In this document: piece by piece, positions 44,658 to 55,726 of the stretch
How positions within the stretch are numbered: position 1 is the stretch's first letter
How the letters are laid out: each line of letters opens with the position of its first letter
Source of the DNA: Sanguinoderma infundibulare
Taxonomy: Eukaryota > Basidiomycota > Agaricomycetes > Polyporales > Polyporaceae
Direction: 5' to 3'
DNA length: 64,000 nucleotides
NCBI GenBank assembly: GCA_032821775.1
Contig: JAVLRN010000004.1
Location: 682,001 to 746,000, forward strand
The notes under the pieces: generated by a model
Seen by the model: only the letters and a program-made list of their open reading frames with translations
Told to the model about the DNA's origin: nothing
Database searches by the model: none
Made by a program: the position numbers and the translations under genes

Positions 44658-46267
44658 TTGGACGCCGAAGCCCAAGCTCCTAGTACTTATCCATCAGCAC
44701 CCCAGCACCCCGCGTCCCTCCCCAGGACTCCTTCCTTGGGCCCTCACCCCTCATGCCCGTCCCCGCGCCTGGCTGCTCCTCCGATGGTCCCCTATGGTTC
44801 TCATGACACAGTGGACCCTATCGCCATCATCAATGCTCAGAACGTGAGCTATAGCGAAGTCGCCTGCGTGGCGGTGCTCACTTGGGATGTTATCATCACT
44901 TTGTCCGAGGAAGTGCGTATGATTGGCTTCCCCTCCGTGATTTCGTGAGCCTGCGCTGATGGATCTACGCACAGGTCGAACTCATATGGAAGTGAGCATT
45001 GAGAGGGGGAGATGCGTCGGGGCCGCTGCTGACGGTTGTGTGGCAGACGCAAGTGGACGGCCGCGAAAGCCATGTATCTTGTCGCTCGCTACCTTCCGTT
45101 GCTTGTTCAACTGTGCGTCCCTGTGTTGCGTTTGCTGCTGTGTCCTATTCACGTCGCCCTTCGACCGTGCCAGGGCCCTGCTCGCGATTGAGGTCAACGG
45201 AACGACCGGCCTGACCTTCACCACCGAGCAATGCGCTTCCTGGCAAATCGTCCAGGGCGTCTTGCTCCAGGCTATTGTTACCACGGTTGACATTATCTTG
45301 ATCATCCGCGGTGAGTAAGATCGTAGGTGTCATTCCGACGCTAAAGGAAGCTCAAACGAGCAATTCTCAAGTTTATGCCCTTTATGACAAAAACCGATAC
45401 TTATTGATCGGATTGGGAAGCCTCTTCATGGCCGAAGTCGGATCGCTCTGCTGGATCCTCGTCAGGGTCACCCCTCGTCTGACGTACAACGACGAGTGCT
45501 ACGTGACGTCCAGCCCAGCGATGTTCCAATATTACTGGTGCGTGCGTCTTGCCGTTAGCGTATCCTCCTGCCCGCGATCCGCGTGACTTAATCGATCGCT
45601 TCAGGGTGGTCTCCCTCACATTCGAGACGGTCCTTTTTACCCTCACCATCGCAAAATTCTTAGACGGCCTCCGGAATGGCTGGGGTCGCGCCGTCTTCGT
45701 GAGACAGTTCATCGGAGACGGGACGTGGGCGTACGCCCTCATCTTCCTCGTTATGCTCATCAATATGATGCTCTATAAATACGTTCACTCGACGCTGACG
45801 GGAATTTGTTACACGTGAGTCGCATGATTTTCTTTTTGCAATCGCTCAGGAGCTTACCGTAAGGGCGGCGGGTATCCAGTTGGCTCTTGGTCGTCTTGTC
45901 ATTCGCGGTATGTCATCCTCCGGTCGCTGGCCAATGGGCGCGCCGAACGCTTACGATGTGGATGCAGGGCTCCCGTCTTGTCTTGTTTCCTCGCTCCCGC
46001 GCTGCGCCCCCCGATCAGGATCTTTGGAGCGATATCGAGCTCGCCAACCTGTCCGCAGAGCGCCGCCAGTCGGCGTATGCGAGAAGCCCTGCTCTGAGGA
46101 TCTCTTTCCCGGAGGAGTGCGCGAGCCCTGTGTGTGAGTGCGACCTGCATGATAACGGAGCAGGATATGCCGGACTGACCGGATTCTTTGCAGCACCTGC
46201 TTCGGAGAAGGCGAGATCGGCGCAGTGGTACCGGAGGAATTCAGAAGCGGAGCCTGTTCCTGTGTAG
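44658..46267 (+). CDS. DUF6533-type membrane protein, divergent type
   Basis: Complete member of the DUF6533 family, of unknown function. The hallmark is EVACVAVLTWDVIITLSEE, then after an intron VELIWK, and after another RKWTAAKAMYLVARYLPLLV. Next come a luminal-type loop with EQCASW, the helix VLLQAIVTTVDIILIIR, the RVYALYDKNRYLLIGLG-type junction (acceptor CAAG before 45373), and TFETVLFTLTIAKFLDGLRN. The end is YALIFLVMLINMMLYKYVHS with a cytosolic tail to TAG 46267. Introns are 55-65 nt. The start may be 44658 (Pro-rich leader) or the ATG at 44784 (MVPYGSHDTVDP). It differs clearly from the pair at 55.7 and 60.9 kb, so it is not a recent copy. Confidence 0.8.
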
Positions 46268-46344
46268 GATGGGGGGTATGCAATGTATGTTTTAGGTCTC
46301 CGTACGAGCTCTCGATATTCTAGTGCACGCCAGCTGGCTCGATT

Positions 46345-46725
46345 TCCCTACAGAAGCTGCTTCGAAAGTGCTCTTGACGTCCTGTTCGACGTACATAGTG
46401 CCAAAATCACTCGGGTAGTCTTTGCAGGGGAACGAGGGGTGGCAGATCGGGACGGAAGGCGGCGGGCAGTCGTGCATGCGCGTGGTTGAGTGCTTTGTTC
46501 ACCGCGGACGTCATTCTTCCTTCCAGAATCATGGCCTACGCGGCGATCGGGCTGACCGGAACGACGTGGAAGAGGTCAGAGCGAACGTTCGATAGGGTAC
46601 GGGGCGTCATATCAGAGGCGGGGTTGAAGCGCATGTATGAACGAAAATGAAACCAGTCATGCTGTCGTCCGACTTGGTATCGGAATTGTCGGGAGCGGGG
46701 ACGTCAGTGACCAGTGTGTGGTGGA
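46345..46725 (-). pseudogene. HET-domain gene scrap with flank, copy A
   Basis: On the minus strand the frame HDCPPPSVPICHPSFPC then DFGTMYVEQDV (46375-46477) matches the part of the HET gene at 29770-29860 that reads HDCPPPRAPFYRLPFPC and FGTMYIEE. Nothing else of the HET gene is present. The scrap and the following 230 non-coding bases (FTTCACCGCGGACGTCATTC-type flank) recur at 63622-64000. Confidence 0.7.
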
Positions 46726-47192
46726 AAGGGTTCAGGAGGCCCCATTTGAGTACCAATGAGACGCTTTACTGATATAGATAAGTAACTGGAGATACAGTAA
46801 GTGCTACGACTTTCCGCGTGGTATTCTCGACCTGCACGGAAAGCCCGTAAGTACGGTTCAGTTAACGGCTGAAAATGACTAGAGGCTGTATGGACGACAG
46901 CACGAGAACATGGTTACCTCAAGAACGCAGTGATACACGTATACAGTGCACAAAGCCCGCAGCGTCGAGATCGGCACTCTGCCCTGGATAGACAATAAAC
47001 ACGGCCTACGATTGGGGGATGGACGGCCGTATATGAACAGCCCTGGCGCAGCAGGTTCACAGACTCGAGATGCAGCAGACACCGTTATTTCAATGATCTA
47101 GAAACCCGAGCGCAGGCACGCCGGCCTTGCTGCTCTCCCCAGCGAAGCAAACAGAATCTAGTACAGTAGCAAAGCCCACGAACATGCACGAA
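46726..47192. other. Intergenic, nothing recognised
   Basis: No gene recognised in about 470 bases. Confidence 0.4.
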
Positions 47193-48250
47193 TCACAGCG
47201 ACGCCCCACCACAGGACTTGATAGTCTGGCCGGTAATGTATTCGCCTTCGTCCGAAACGAGGAAAGAAACGAGCTTCGCGACATCCTCGGGCTCCTGGAG
47301 ACGACCAAGCTTAATGTTGCGCTTCAGGCGGATGGCTTTAGCCTCCCCGACCGACATGCCCTCCTGGAGATAAAACATGGTTGATCACTTGTCGCGAGTT
47401 GGCATGAATGGCAGGGAACTCACGATCTTGGTGAGCTCACGGTCGATGTGGTCCCACATCGGCGTGTCCACAATGCCCGGGCCGTATGCTGATCACCGTC
47501 GCAGTCAGCACTTGCAGCGCAGAACGGCAGCGCGGAGAGAGCAGACGCACCGTTAACGCGAATACCATACTGTGCCCACTCCTTGGCGGCTGCCTCGGTG
47601 AAGCCACGCACGGCAAACTTGGTGCTGGAATAAGGCCCAAGGTTTACCGAGCCGCGGTAGGAGGCGATTGACCCGGCGCCGACGATGCGTCCGCCGAGAC
47701 CCTGTTTGACCATCTGCCTCGCGGCGAAGATGTGCGTGTTCATGAGACCGAGTAGGTTCACGCGCACCTCGTTCTCGATGAACCTAGTGCGACAGGGGAA
47801 TCAGCTGGCGATCGCCGAGCACAGAATCAATAGACTTTCGGACTCACTCGGGCGTGCACTCGAGAAGAGGTCGCACTTGGCACACGCCTGCATTGGCGAC
47901 AGAGACAAAAAGCCTAGGGCCGAGCTGCTCGACGGTCTGCGCAATCGCGGACTCGATTTGGTGAGGTTCCCTGACATCTACACAACGACGGCGGGTCAGC
48001 AAGGGAGAAACTCTGTAATTGAGAGTGGGCGCAGCTCACCTACGTGGAAGCTGATCGCCTGACGACCATAGGACTTAATTTCCTCGACGACCGCATCCAC
48101 GTTGGACTGTGCCTGGGGAAGGTCGCCAATGGCGATGTCGTAACCATCGCGAGCAAGACGGGTCGCAATTGCGCGGCCGATGCCCTGCCCTGCGCCTGTG
48201 ATGAAGGCGATGCGGTTCAGAGAGGCTTTGACGGGATATGCGGACGACAT
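47193..48250 (-). CDS. Short-chain dehydrogenase, diacetyl/acetoin reductase-like
   Basis: Classical SDR, about 270 residues. Start MSSAYPVKASLNRIAFITGA at 48250 contains the cofactor loop TGAGQGIGRAIA, followed by YDIAIGDLPQAQ with the Asp that favours NAD(H). Later exons give GPRLFVSVANAGVCQVRPLL (NAG motif), RVNLLGLMNTHIFAARQMVK, the catalytic IVGAGSIASYRG and YSSTKFAVRGF (Tyr-x3-Lys), VDTPMWDHIDRELTKI, and QEPEDVAKLVSFLVSDEGEY then ITGQTIKSCGGASL, with the stop at 47193. The four introns have GT-AG borders. The substitution pattern resembles fungal diacetyl reductase ((S)-acetoin forming) entries, but the substrate is not proven. It is unrelated in detail to the two sniffer-like SDRs. Confidence 0.87.
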
Positions 48251-48559
48251 GGTGGGAGGATGGGAGGCAGAAGACGTTGGATAGGGAGGTCGCGAGTGGG
48301 GGGTGTTCAGCACCGGTCGGGGAGGCACCTTTTCTGTTTTTGAGCGGTCTGTGTGCTAGGCCGGGCCGTCGAGATGAGAACGCACAGCGCGAGGGACGCA
48401 ATTCGGGGTCGGACTGCCCGGAAAAGGACGGAGGATGGTCATGGGATACGGGAAGGAAGGGAAGCTTTAGACTCGATGAAGAGCATGGGCCCTGGCTCGC
48501 CAACTGGTGGCAATCGCATTAGGCCTGCGAGGGGCTCTGAGTTGTGCATAATCAAGACT
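48251..48559. other. Upstream region of the SDR gene
   Basis: About 300 bases that should hold the SDR promoter. No clear TATA box was noticed. Confidence 0.4.
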
Positions 48560-49190
48560 TTAAAGGGGAGCCGCTGGACGTTGCGCGCCCTGCCTGCCTA
48601 CGACATGGTATATGTACTGGATAGGATTCCTGGCCGTGAGTGGGGAGAGCGCAGCCTCGATTTCGTCACGGGAGCGGGGGGAGTGTGCATTGGACCGAGA
48701 GACTCGACGTGCGCTCCGTGCGCCGAGCAAGGTGGTGATGATCGGACAGGCGCCTCGCATACGCAGGTGCTGGATCACTGGTTGTAGGATCACGGCGCGT
48801 AAGTCGGTGGCTAGATGCGAAGAAGTAGGCTCGGCCGGGCTACTGGATGAGCCCCAATTATGATGATGACGTGGTCAGCGTACTGAGTCACACTGTCGTC
48901 TTCCAAATGGGATACGAACCGGGCGGAGTTTGCGCGGTCCTCGTCCTCGCTCGGTGTCTGCCTCAACAGCGCGTGCTCCTGTAAAGTTGCTGATCAATTG
49001 GTACCCCAAGATGAGCGAGCGGTTAGCGAATGCCTGAATGCATGGGCCCGCCGGGTTAAGACGATGGAAACGAGTTTGCTGAGGACATCTGGTGGACCTG
49101 GCTGTGGCACGCGCCAGTCGATGGCGATCATGAAAGGCGCATTTTCGTGCGAGGAGGATGCGACCAACTGCGAGTGATGGTAGAGGGGCT
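48560..49190 (-). pseudogene. Decayed copy of the zinc-type reductase
   Basis: Near 49060-49150 the minus strand reads FMIAIDWRVPQPGPPDVLSK with LVSIVLT, the N-terminal signature of the reductase family. Near 48590-48740 it reads CPIITTLLGARSARRV and AALSPLTARNPIQYIYHVVG, matching the IITTTSLAHDEHLKSLG and IQYVYDAV segments. The catalytic middle is gone and the frames do not connect. It is a pseudogene. Confidence 0.65.
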
Positions 49191-49920
49191 CGTTGGTCTG
49201 CGGCTTAACCTCGTCGGCCATGTCTGCTTCATTCCTGCGCACAGCACGCTCGTGGATAAGGAGGAAAACCTGTATGCGACGCTATTCGTCAGAACGGCTC
49301 AGCAGCTCGACTACAGGGGGAAGGAACTTACGCTTCGCTCTGGAGCACTTTTTTCATACCAGGTAAGTCGCGCGTGCTCTACTGTGTAACTTTGTGGGCT
49401 TCGTGAGCCTGTTGTGACACCATGAAGTCAATGCGGATATATATAGTGTCGAATCTCACGCGCACGGGCGTACCTCGTCACAACTATCTTCCGTCGCCTG
49501 GCTGCATGTTGCGTTCGACGGTCCAGCGAACACTCAGATAGACTATGGAGTCTCTGGTATACAGCTTGATGTAGACTAAAGTCGCGAAACTCGGTGGCTC
49601 TTGTTCGTTCGAGGGCTGGATGTCTTGAATAGGACCAGCAGTCCCAAACGAGGAACTAAAGCGCCCACGCAACACGTCTGTGGCGGCATCCAAACAACAC
49701 CAAGCACAATTCAAGCTCCGCTGGCGACTGTTCTCTTTTGCTCTCACGAAGCTTTGCGAGTGAGACCACGATCGAAGACCACTGGGCTAAAGTCGAGCAA
49801 GAGTCGCGGTCGAGTCAGCTTGCTTTGCAATATTCCAAGGGGACAAAGGTCTGGCCAGGTGTGCTTTCTCTTCCAGTGTCCGACGCCCTGGAGCGTCAGC
49901 CTCAGAACGGGCATGCAGCA
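49190..49920. repeat. Duplicated non-coding segment, copy 1 (partner 59040-59890)
   Basis: Shares a collinear series of blocks with 59040-59890: the frame DEVKPQTNE (DEIEPQINE in the other copy, both minus strand), GACTACAGG(G/T)GGAA, GGGCGTACCTCGTCACA-type sequence, ATTCAAGCTCCGCTG, GTCAGCTTGCTTTG, and TCTTCCAGTGTCCGAC followed by CCTGGAGCGTCAGCC. ATTCAAGCTCCGCTG also occurs at 54726-54740, so a third scrap exists. Content is not coding as far as I can see. Confidence 0.65.
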
Positions 49921-50089
49921 GCCCGATGGTTCACACCTGTACAAGTCCGTCCGGAAGACCATGACTGAACTCAAGGAGCATATTTTCTGGTTACAAATAC
50001 GCGATGGTAAGCACATACAGTCGACGGTGCGCGTGGCGCCAGTCCGTCGACTCGATACAACGTTGCTGACTCTTGGCCCTGTCCTGATA
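49921..50089. other. Spacer
   Basis: Short spacer; nothing recognised. Confidence 0.4.
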
Positions 50090-50640
50090 CCTAGATTCAT
50101 ACAACGCTAGCGGTACTCTCTGGCAAAAGGCGGTATGGTGGCACGACAACCTGTGGTCGGACGAGCCCACCTGGGTCTCCGTAGCCTTCATGATGCTCAC
50201 GCAGGTGAACTGGATGCGGGTGCGCGACGCGTTGCTGCCCGAGACGGACTGGGATGATTGAACACTCTGCGTCACGCATATCGCGCACTTGTTCGGTGGA
50301 CCCGCGAGCGTCCTTGCTCTCAGCTAAACCTCCTGCACTGATTGTCGATCATTGTAGGAAATAGGCTGGTGTGCACTCTCCGCTTTTCTCGCCTTCATCC
50401 CGGTGGCGATGCTCGCTCGGTGGACGCGCCGCCCCGTGCTCTATCTCCCCATGAACGGCCTGCAGGGGGTGCTCCTTGGGGCGACGATCTATTGCGGAGA
50501 GTGGTGGTACCATCGGCGCATGACGAATCTGAGGAAGATTCGAGACAGTCGCAAGACGGCCTTGACCCTGAAGAATGTCTTCGAAAACTACGATTTTGAG
50601 GAGGATATCGATGACATGTGTGTCGCAAGCAAGGTTCGAT
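50090..50640 (+). CDS. Partial membrane protein of unknown family (two exons)
   Basis: Exon A (about 50094-50202) reads AVWWHDNLWSDEPTWVSVAF with MMLTQ and ends at a GTGAAC donor. Exon B begins after CATTGTAG near 50357 and continues the helix in frame: EIGWCALSAFLAFIPVAMLA. It is followed by RWTRRPVLYLPMNGLQGVLL, a second helix (GATIYCGEWWYHRR) and a charged stretch ending FENYDFEEDIDDM. The helix runs unbroken across the splice, which supports the model. I found neither a start nor an end, and I do not recognise the family. It could be the transmembrane remnant of a transporter related to the neighbouring ABC gene. Confidence 0.4.
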
Positions 50641-51746
50641 GTAGAGGTGAGTCTATTTTTGGTCCACTGTCGTGTCCTATGAAATACTTACAACCCACTG
50701 ATTGAATACAACCCTCTTAATTCGCCCCATTGCCCGCTGGGGCGCCAGAGCCGCAAGATCGGGACGCGGCGCGTCTAAAGGCCAGCTCCGAGTCCGAATA
50801 TCCACCTCGGCCCCAGACTAGGGATCATGAGTGTGCGGTGCTTTCCGAGTTCCGCAAGCAAAGAGATAGAGGCTATGTGACTTGTTGTGAAAGAAAGCTC
50901 ATTCGGGGAACGCATGCCGTGGTGCCAGTGATTCGAAGCCAGGGTCCAACGTTCACCGTTCAGAGGCACGCTCGGGCGGCGTGGCGCTCCCTGGGGCTCA
51001 GGCGCGTTGATAGAAGCACCAGCGTTTGTCAACGTATCCACCCATGTAAATGTTTGGCGACAGAGACAGCGCGACGGCTTCGGTGGTACGAGACTGCTGC
51101 CAGGAACAAGCAGGAGGGTTCGGCGCTACCGCCCGGGATGCGGCCGTTGGCCTGCACAGCCGTTCCCGACCAGGTGCGTGGTTCGCCTGCGTTGAACTTC
51201 CCAGCCCACCATGAAGACTGCGCTGGACTTTGACCTGATTTTTCCCCCTATTATTTGTGGAGGCAGCTTAAAGGCTATGTGATGAGAATGCAACTTACCC
51301 AGGTGGCTCGGCGCTCCGATCGAGTCACGGCGAAGAATCAGAAGCAGCTGCAGGCAGCAGCTTTTCGCAGCGGCCTAGGCACGATCATCTGGCATGGAGT
51401 CAAACGTCTAACTAACCTTGCTGCCTCAGTGAGTTCACGTTTTTCAATTGTTTGGAAGCCGGCTCATTTCTGCTCGTCCTTGCTGCAGTCAGTGCACATT
51501 CTGTTGGGAAATGACGCATGTCCTCGCCACTCGTGAGTCCTATGCGCGCGTCCAACTCCGGAGCCGCAACCTATTTGCAAACCGGCACTGTGTATCGGAC
51601 CTTCTATGGATGCCACTGATAGAAGATGCGCTCGTGTTCTCGGATTCCTCATAACCGTAAGTACCGATATAAGAAGCCCTACGACCAATTCCGACTCCTC
51701 CCCCTGTGACACAACACATCCGACGACCAGTGACCAGGCCTCAGAC
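50641..51746. other. Intergenic, upstream of the ABC transporter
   Basis: No gene recognised in about 1.1 kb. Confidence 0.35.
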
Positions 51747-54520
51747 ATGGACGCAAACGACCAAGTATCTCACGTCGCTGTGGATCCATATGCAGTTCGC
51801 ATCGTCAAACATACACGCATCGGCGTCTGGGACTGGTACGAGGAGAAGGACCCGGATGGAGCTCAACTCTTCTTGCCTTCACAATGGGTGAAGAAATGTT
51901 CTGACATTGCTCAGTCCTTCCCGTACGTGGTGTGCGCAGTCAAGGACCTGCTCAGTATCCCAGGCTGCAAGATACAATTTGGCATATACATGGCCGCAAG
52001 CCTCGGATGCGCGCTGATACCGGCCGCAACGATCTGGTGAGCAAGCTTGGTTCCACACCGAGATATTCGACTGACGACGTCCTTGATCCATAGGTCTCAG
52101 ACACACCTGCTACAAGTGGTACGTCGTGGTTTACAGTTGTTTTCCATGCCACTGGTCCATGTTGCTGATCTCCGTCGCCACAAGATGAACGAGATCAGCG
52201 AGACATCCGTGGTAGACGCGCAGCAGCTCTTCCAAGTGTTTGCTGCTAGGGTTGCCTGTACGGTCACGACGACACTTTTGGGCAAGATACGAGAGCGTGC
52301 CAGCCAAGTCTTGGACCGCCGTATTCGACGCTGGCATGCCCGGAAATTCTTCGAGGCTCGTGCACGGCTGGACCTACCCACGTTCGCTCTCAAGACCTCA
52401 CGAACCCATCTATCAATGCTATCTCAAAGCCAGCATTCCGCGATATGGCAGTCATTGCAGATGACGATAGCGATCTTCCCCAACGGGGTTCAGCTAGGCG
52501 CACAGACGATGGCGCTACTCAACATCCTCCGTGGACATAACGAGGACCGGCTGTTCATGTGGATGACATTCGCTGTGGAGTCGTTCGGGTTTCTGATAGC
52601 GCGGGTAAATGTCACTGCGCCTGGCTACGGTTCGTCTTGTGAACTACTTGGGTTTATCAAGCTTTCTTATCGCGACTCAGCTCGTGCCGTCACAACGAAG
52701 AATTCCGACTACATCAAGATGAAGGGTTGGGAACTTGTTGTTGACAATGATAAACATAGGAAGGAGCTCGTGGCCGGGAACCTTGCCGAACATGCCATAG
52801 CGGGTAAGTGCAGCGAGATGTTTCTGAAGGATGGAGGATTACTGAACGACTTATTCCACCTCTAGAGTACACCAAAGCAGCAGAAAAAGTGGGCGATAAT
52901 GACAGAGGGAGTTGGATGGACGTCCACCATCGAATGTTTGCGAATCCGCCCATTTTCGTCACATGGACAATTATGCACTTGCCTGAGGTCAGTGTTTGGC
53001 GGGCTTAGTATCGTGAGAGCTGATGTTTGACAGGGTAGGCTCTCTAGTTTATCTTCACTCTTCGCGCGGTGCAAAACCCCGCACGCTTGCCTGAATTCAT
53101 GGCGCGCCTTCACCTTTTACAGACTTCAGCGAGGGGCGTGGCGTTCTCCGCCTTTGGCATCCTGACCTCCTCCCGGTTGACAGAGAACAACCTGAACAAC
53201 ATCCGACGAGGATACGAAGCCGGGACCATCCCCAACATTGTGAAGGATGGTACAGTCCCCTTCCGAGTGGATTCGTCGGCCGCAACATCTGGGGTCGCAC
53301 TTGAGTTCAGGTACAGATACGTAAATGCCTACCGTGTACGAATACAATACTAAAACACTTCAAGGAATGTCTCCTTTAAATATCCAGATGCCACGGGATT
53401 CGCGCTCCAGAACATCTCATTTAGCTTGCTCCCAGGACAGCTTTGCGTGCGTCGTTTTCCTGTTGCCTTCATGGGCAGATACCTCATAGCATGTTGTGCA
53501 GGTCATTGTGGGGTCTAACGGTGCGGGAAAGAGCACGATCCTGAAGCTCGCAGTACGACTTTACGACCCAGACGAGGGCGAGATCTTGCTCGGAGGGAAG
53601 GACATTCGCACGCTGAAACTAGGTGATGTTCGGGAAGCCATGTCGGTCCTTTTCCAGGACTATACGCATTTCCCCCTATCCGTAAGTGCCACACTCCCCG
53701 ATACACGCAATTGCGTAGACGCTGACGGTTGGCAGATTCGCGACAACATCGCGCTCGGAGACCCATCTAAGGCTGACAATGAGACGCATATCCGCGAGGC
53801 GGCGCGACTGGGCGGCGCCGAGTCGCTTATCGAGAAGCTCCCGGAAGGCTTCGATACACACTTGACGCCTGCGGTGCATGACTCGATTCAGGGGCCCGAG
53901 GAAGGGAATAAGACGCGGTCAGGAAAGCCCTTTGATGTTTGCGCGGTGCGCCATGCGGCAGGGATCAAGAAGTCGACAATCTCGGAGCTGAGCGGAGGTC
54001 AGATGCAGCGACTGGCGGTGTAGGTGTTGTAGTTGCGCTGATCCTTGCCGGTGCTGATGAAATTCCTCAATTGTGCAGGGCGAGAACTTTCATGCGTTCG
54101 GTGGTGGCTGAGGACACGGATGTCGGTCTGCTCATGTTCGACGAGCCTAGTGCCTCGCTTGATCCGGCGGCTGAGCATGGTAAGTGAATCTCTTAGCATT
54201 ACCATGCGTGGTTATGATCCCGTGCTCACCCAAACACGTCGCGGAAATAGATCTATTCGACCGACTCCGCAAGCTGAGAGGCAACAAGACGATGATATTC
54301 TCATCGCACCGATTCGGTAACCTCACGAGGCACGCGGATCTGATTCTGTAGGTCACGAATTCAATATTAAAAGTGATTGGATGACTGATTCACTATGGAT
54401 ATTCGCAGGTACATGAATGAGTCGAGCGTCGTGGAGTCTGGGACTCATGAGGAGTTGTTGAAGAGCGAGGGAGAGTACGCGAGGCTGTGGCAGATGCAGG
54501 CCCAGGCGTTCATATCGTGA
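51747..54520 (+). CDS. ABC transporter half-molecule (membrane part plus ATPase)
   Basis: ATP-driven transporter of the ABC superfamily with an N-terminal membrane region and one nucleotide-binding domain, about 700 residues. Start at 51747 (MDANDQVSHVAVDPYAVRIV). The membrane region is weakly hydrophobic (FGIYMAASLGCALIPAATIW; ALLNILRGHNEDRLFMWMTF). A stretch with DYIKMKGWELVVDNDKHRKE and then FTLRAVQNPARLPEF is known to me from basidiomycete P-loop proteins of this type. The ATPase has Walker A IVGSNGAGKST, Q-loop VLFQDYTHFPLS, signature LSGGQMQR, Walker B VGLLMFDEPSASLD, H-loop SSHRFGN, and the ending VVESGTHEELLKSEGEYARL. Nine or so introns all splice in frame, so it looks intact. A family-typical insertion lies before the signature motif. 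The substrate is unknown. Confidence 0.87.
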
Positions 54521-55726
54521 TCCTCCGCGAAATACACTTCAAAGATGCGACATTGGATATAGCTCAGAGTTCACACAACGTTTTGCAAGTGTCGGATCGG
54601 CCTCAGCGACAACGTTGCAGTTCGCAACGACCAGCGCCGACTCCACGTCGACCATCGTTGCGATCTCAAACGAGCAATCGAGGCGCCCACGCGAACGTGG
54701 TACGGTGGCGCCTGCATCAGTACGATTCAAGCTCCGCTGATCCTGGACCATCATATTTTCTCGTCTTCTCTTTCCTCACCAACTCCATCTCTGCCAGTAC
54801 GAACCCCACCGAAGTACTGCCTCCTGACTAATGAATACCGCTTCCTATCCCCCTGACTAGTGATACGTCCGGCGTACCTATCATAACGACAGTGACAACG
54901 AAGGCTGAATGTTCAACCTCGTCCGGTACACCCTTACAGTCCCGTCCGGTACAGCCCCGTCTTCGCGGCGACCCCCAGGTTCACCTCAGCATGCTCTGCC
55001 GCGTCGGTTGTCCTCGTCATCACCCTCCTCGCCAGCCCCGACCACAGTGGTAGTTCGTCCTCCAAGTCCCAGCCGTATCACGGCCACCTACGCCTCTTCT
55101 CTCTCTGCACAATCATCACCGGAGTCAGCTCCTCCGCCCCCGATCTCCCAGCTTCTTTCCGTCCCGCACAGGGCCTCCGGCTTTCACAAATGCCCTCGCG
55201 GGCTTTGCGTAGGACTTCAAGCTCGGAAAGCCACACAGAGGAATGCACAGTGGCAGGGCACTCAAGGTGACGACGGCCGTGGGCTCATTGCAGTTCGTGG
55301 AGCGGCAGATATCCACTCCCGAGACTCAGGTTTCGGAATAGCACGGGGACGAGGAGTCGATGTCATCGACGCGGGGGAAGAGGGGTGGTCTCTTCCAGAG
55401 CGGCAGGGTTCGGCGACCCTAGGCACGGTCGAAGAGCAGCTCCAATCGCGAGGCGCACACAAAGTTCATTCGGGGCTATGCTGATACATGAACGCTAGGC
55501 ATCTGCTTCCGCGGCCGAGGTGGCTCAAAGCGCTCCGTGTGGTTCTGATCATCTTATGGTGAGCGATCTTCGACCCCCAGCATGGTTGACAATTGTAATG
55601 CACACGTGGACTGCTCAGAACCCGGATATCTGACGCCAGATCGGACCATACATATAGCGGCGTTTGACGGGGGTGCGGTGTCCTCCTCCAAATCGCTCTC
55701 CGCTTCCATCGGTTATCCTCTGAGCC
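54521..55726. other. Intergenic, nothing firm
   Basis: 54650-54740 carries a scrap of the repeat also found at 49.7 and 59.4 kb (ATTCAAGCTCCGCTG). A plus-strand Ser/Pro-rich open frame (54909-55484) matches nothing and changes composition halfway, so it is not called as a gene. Confidence 0.35.

Noticed and set aside
19104..54520. A single secondary-metabolite gene cluster
   Set aside because: Oxidoreductases and a transporter are present, but I see no polyketide synthase, NRPS, terpene synthase, P450 or pathway regulator, and most extra copies are pseudogenes.
54909..55484. 191-codon Ser/Pro-rich plus-strand frame
   Set aside because: Composition changes abruptly midway, an opposite frame is equally open, and there is no family resemblance.
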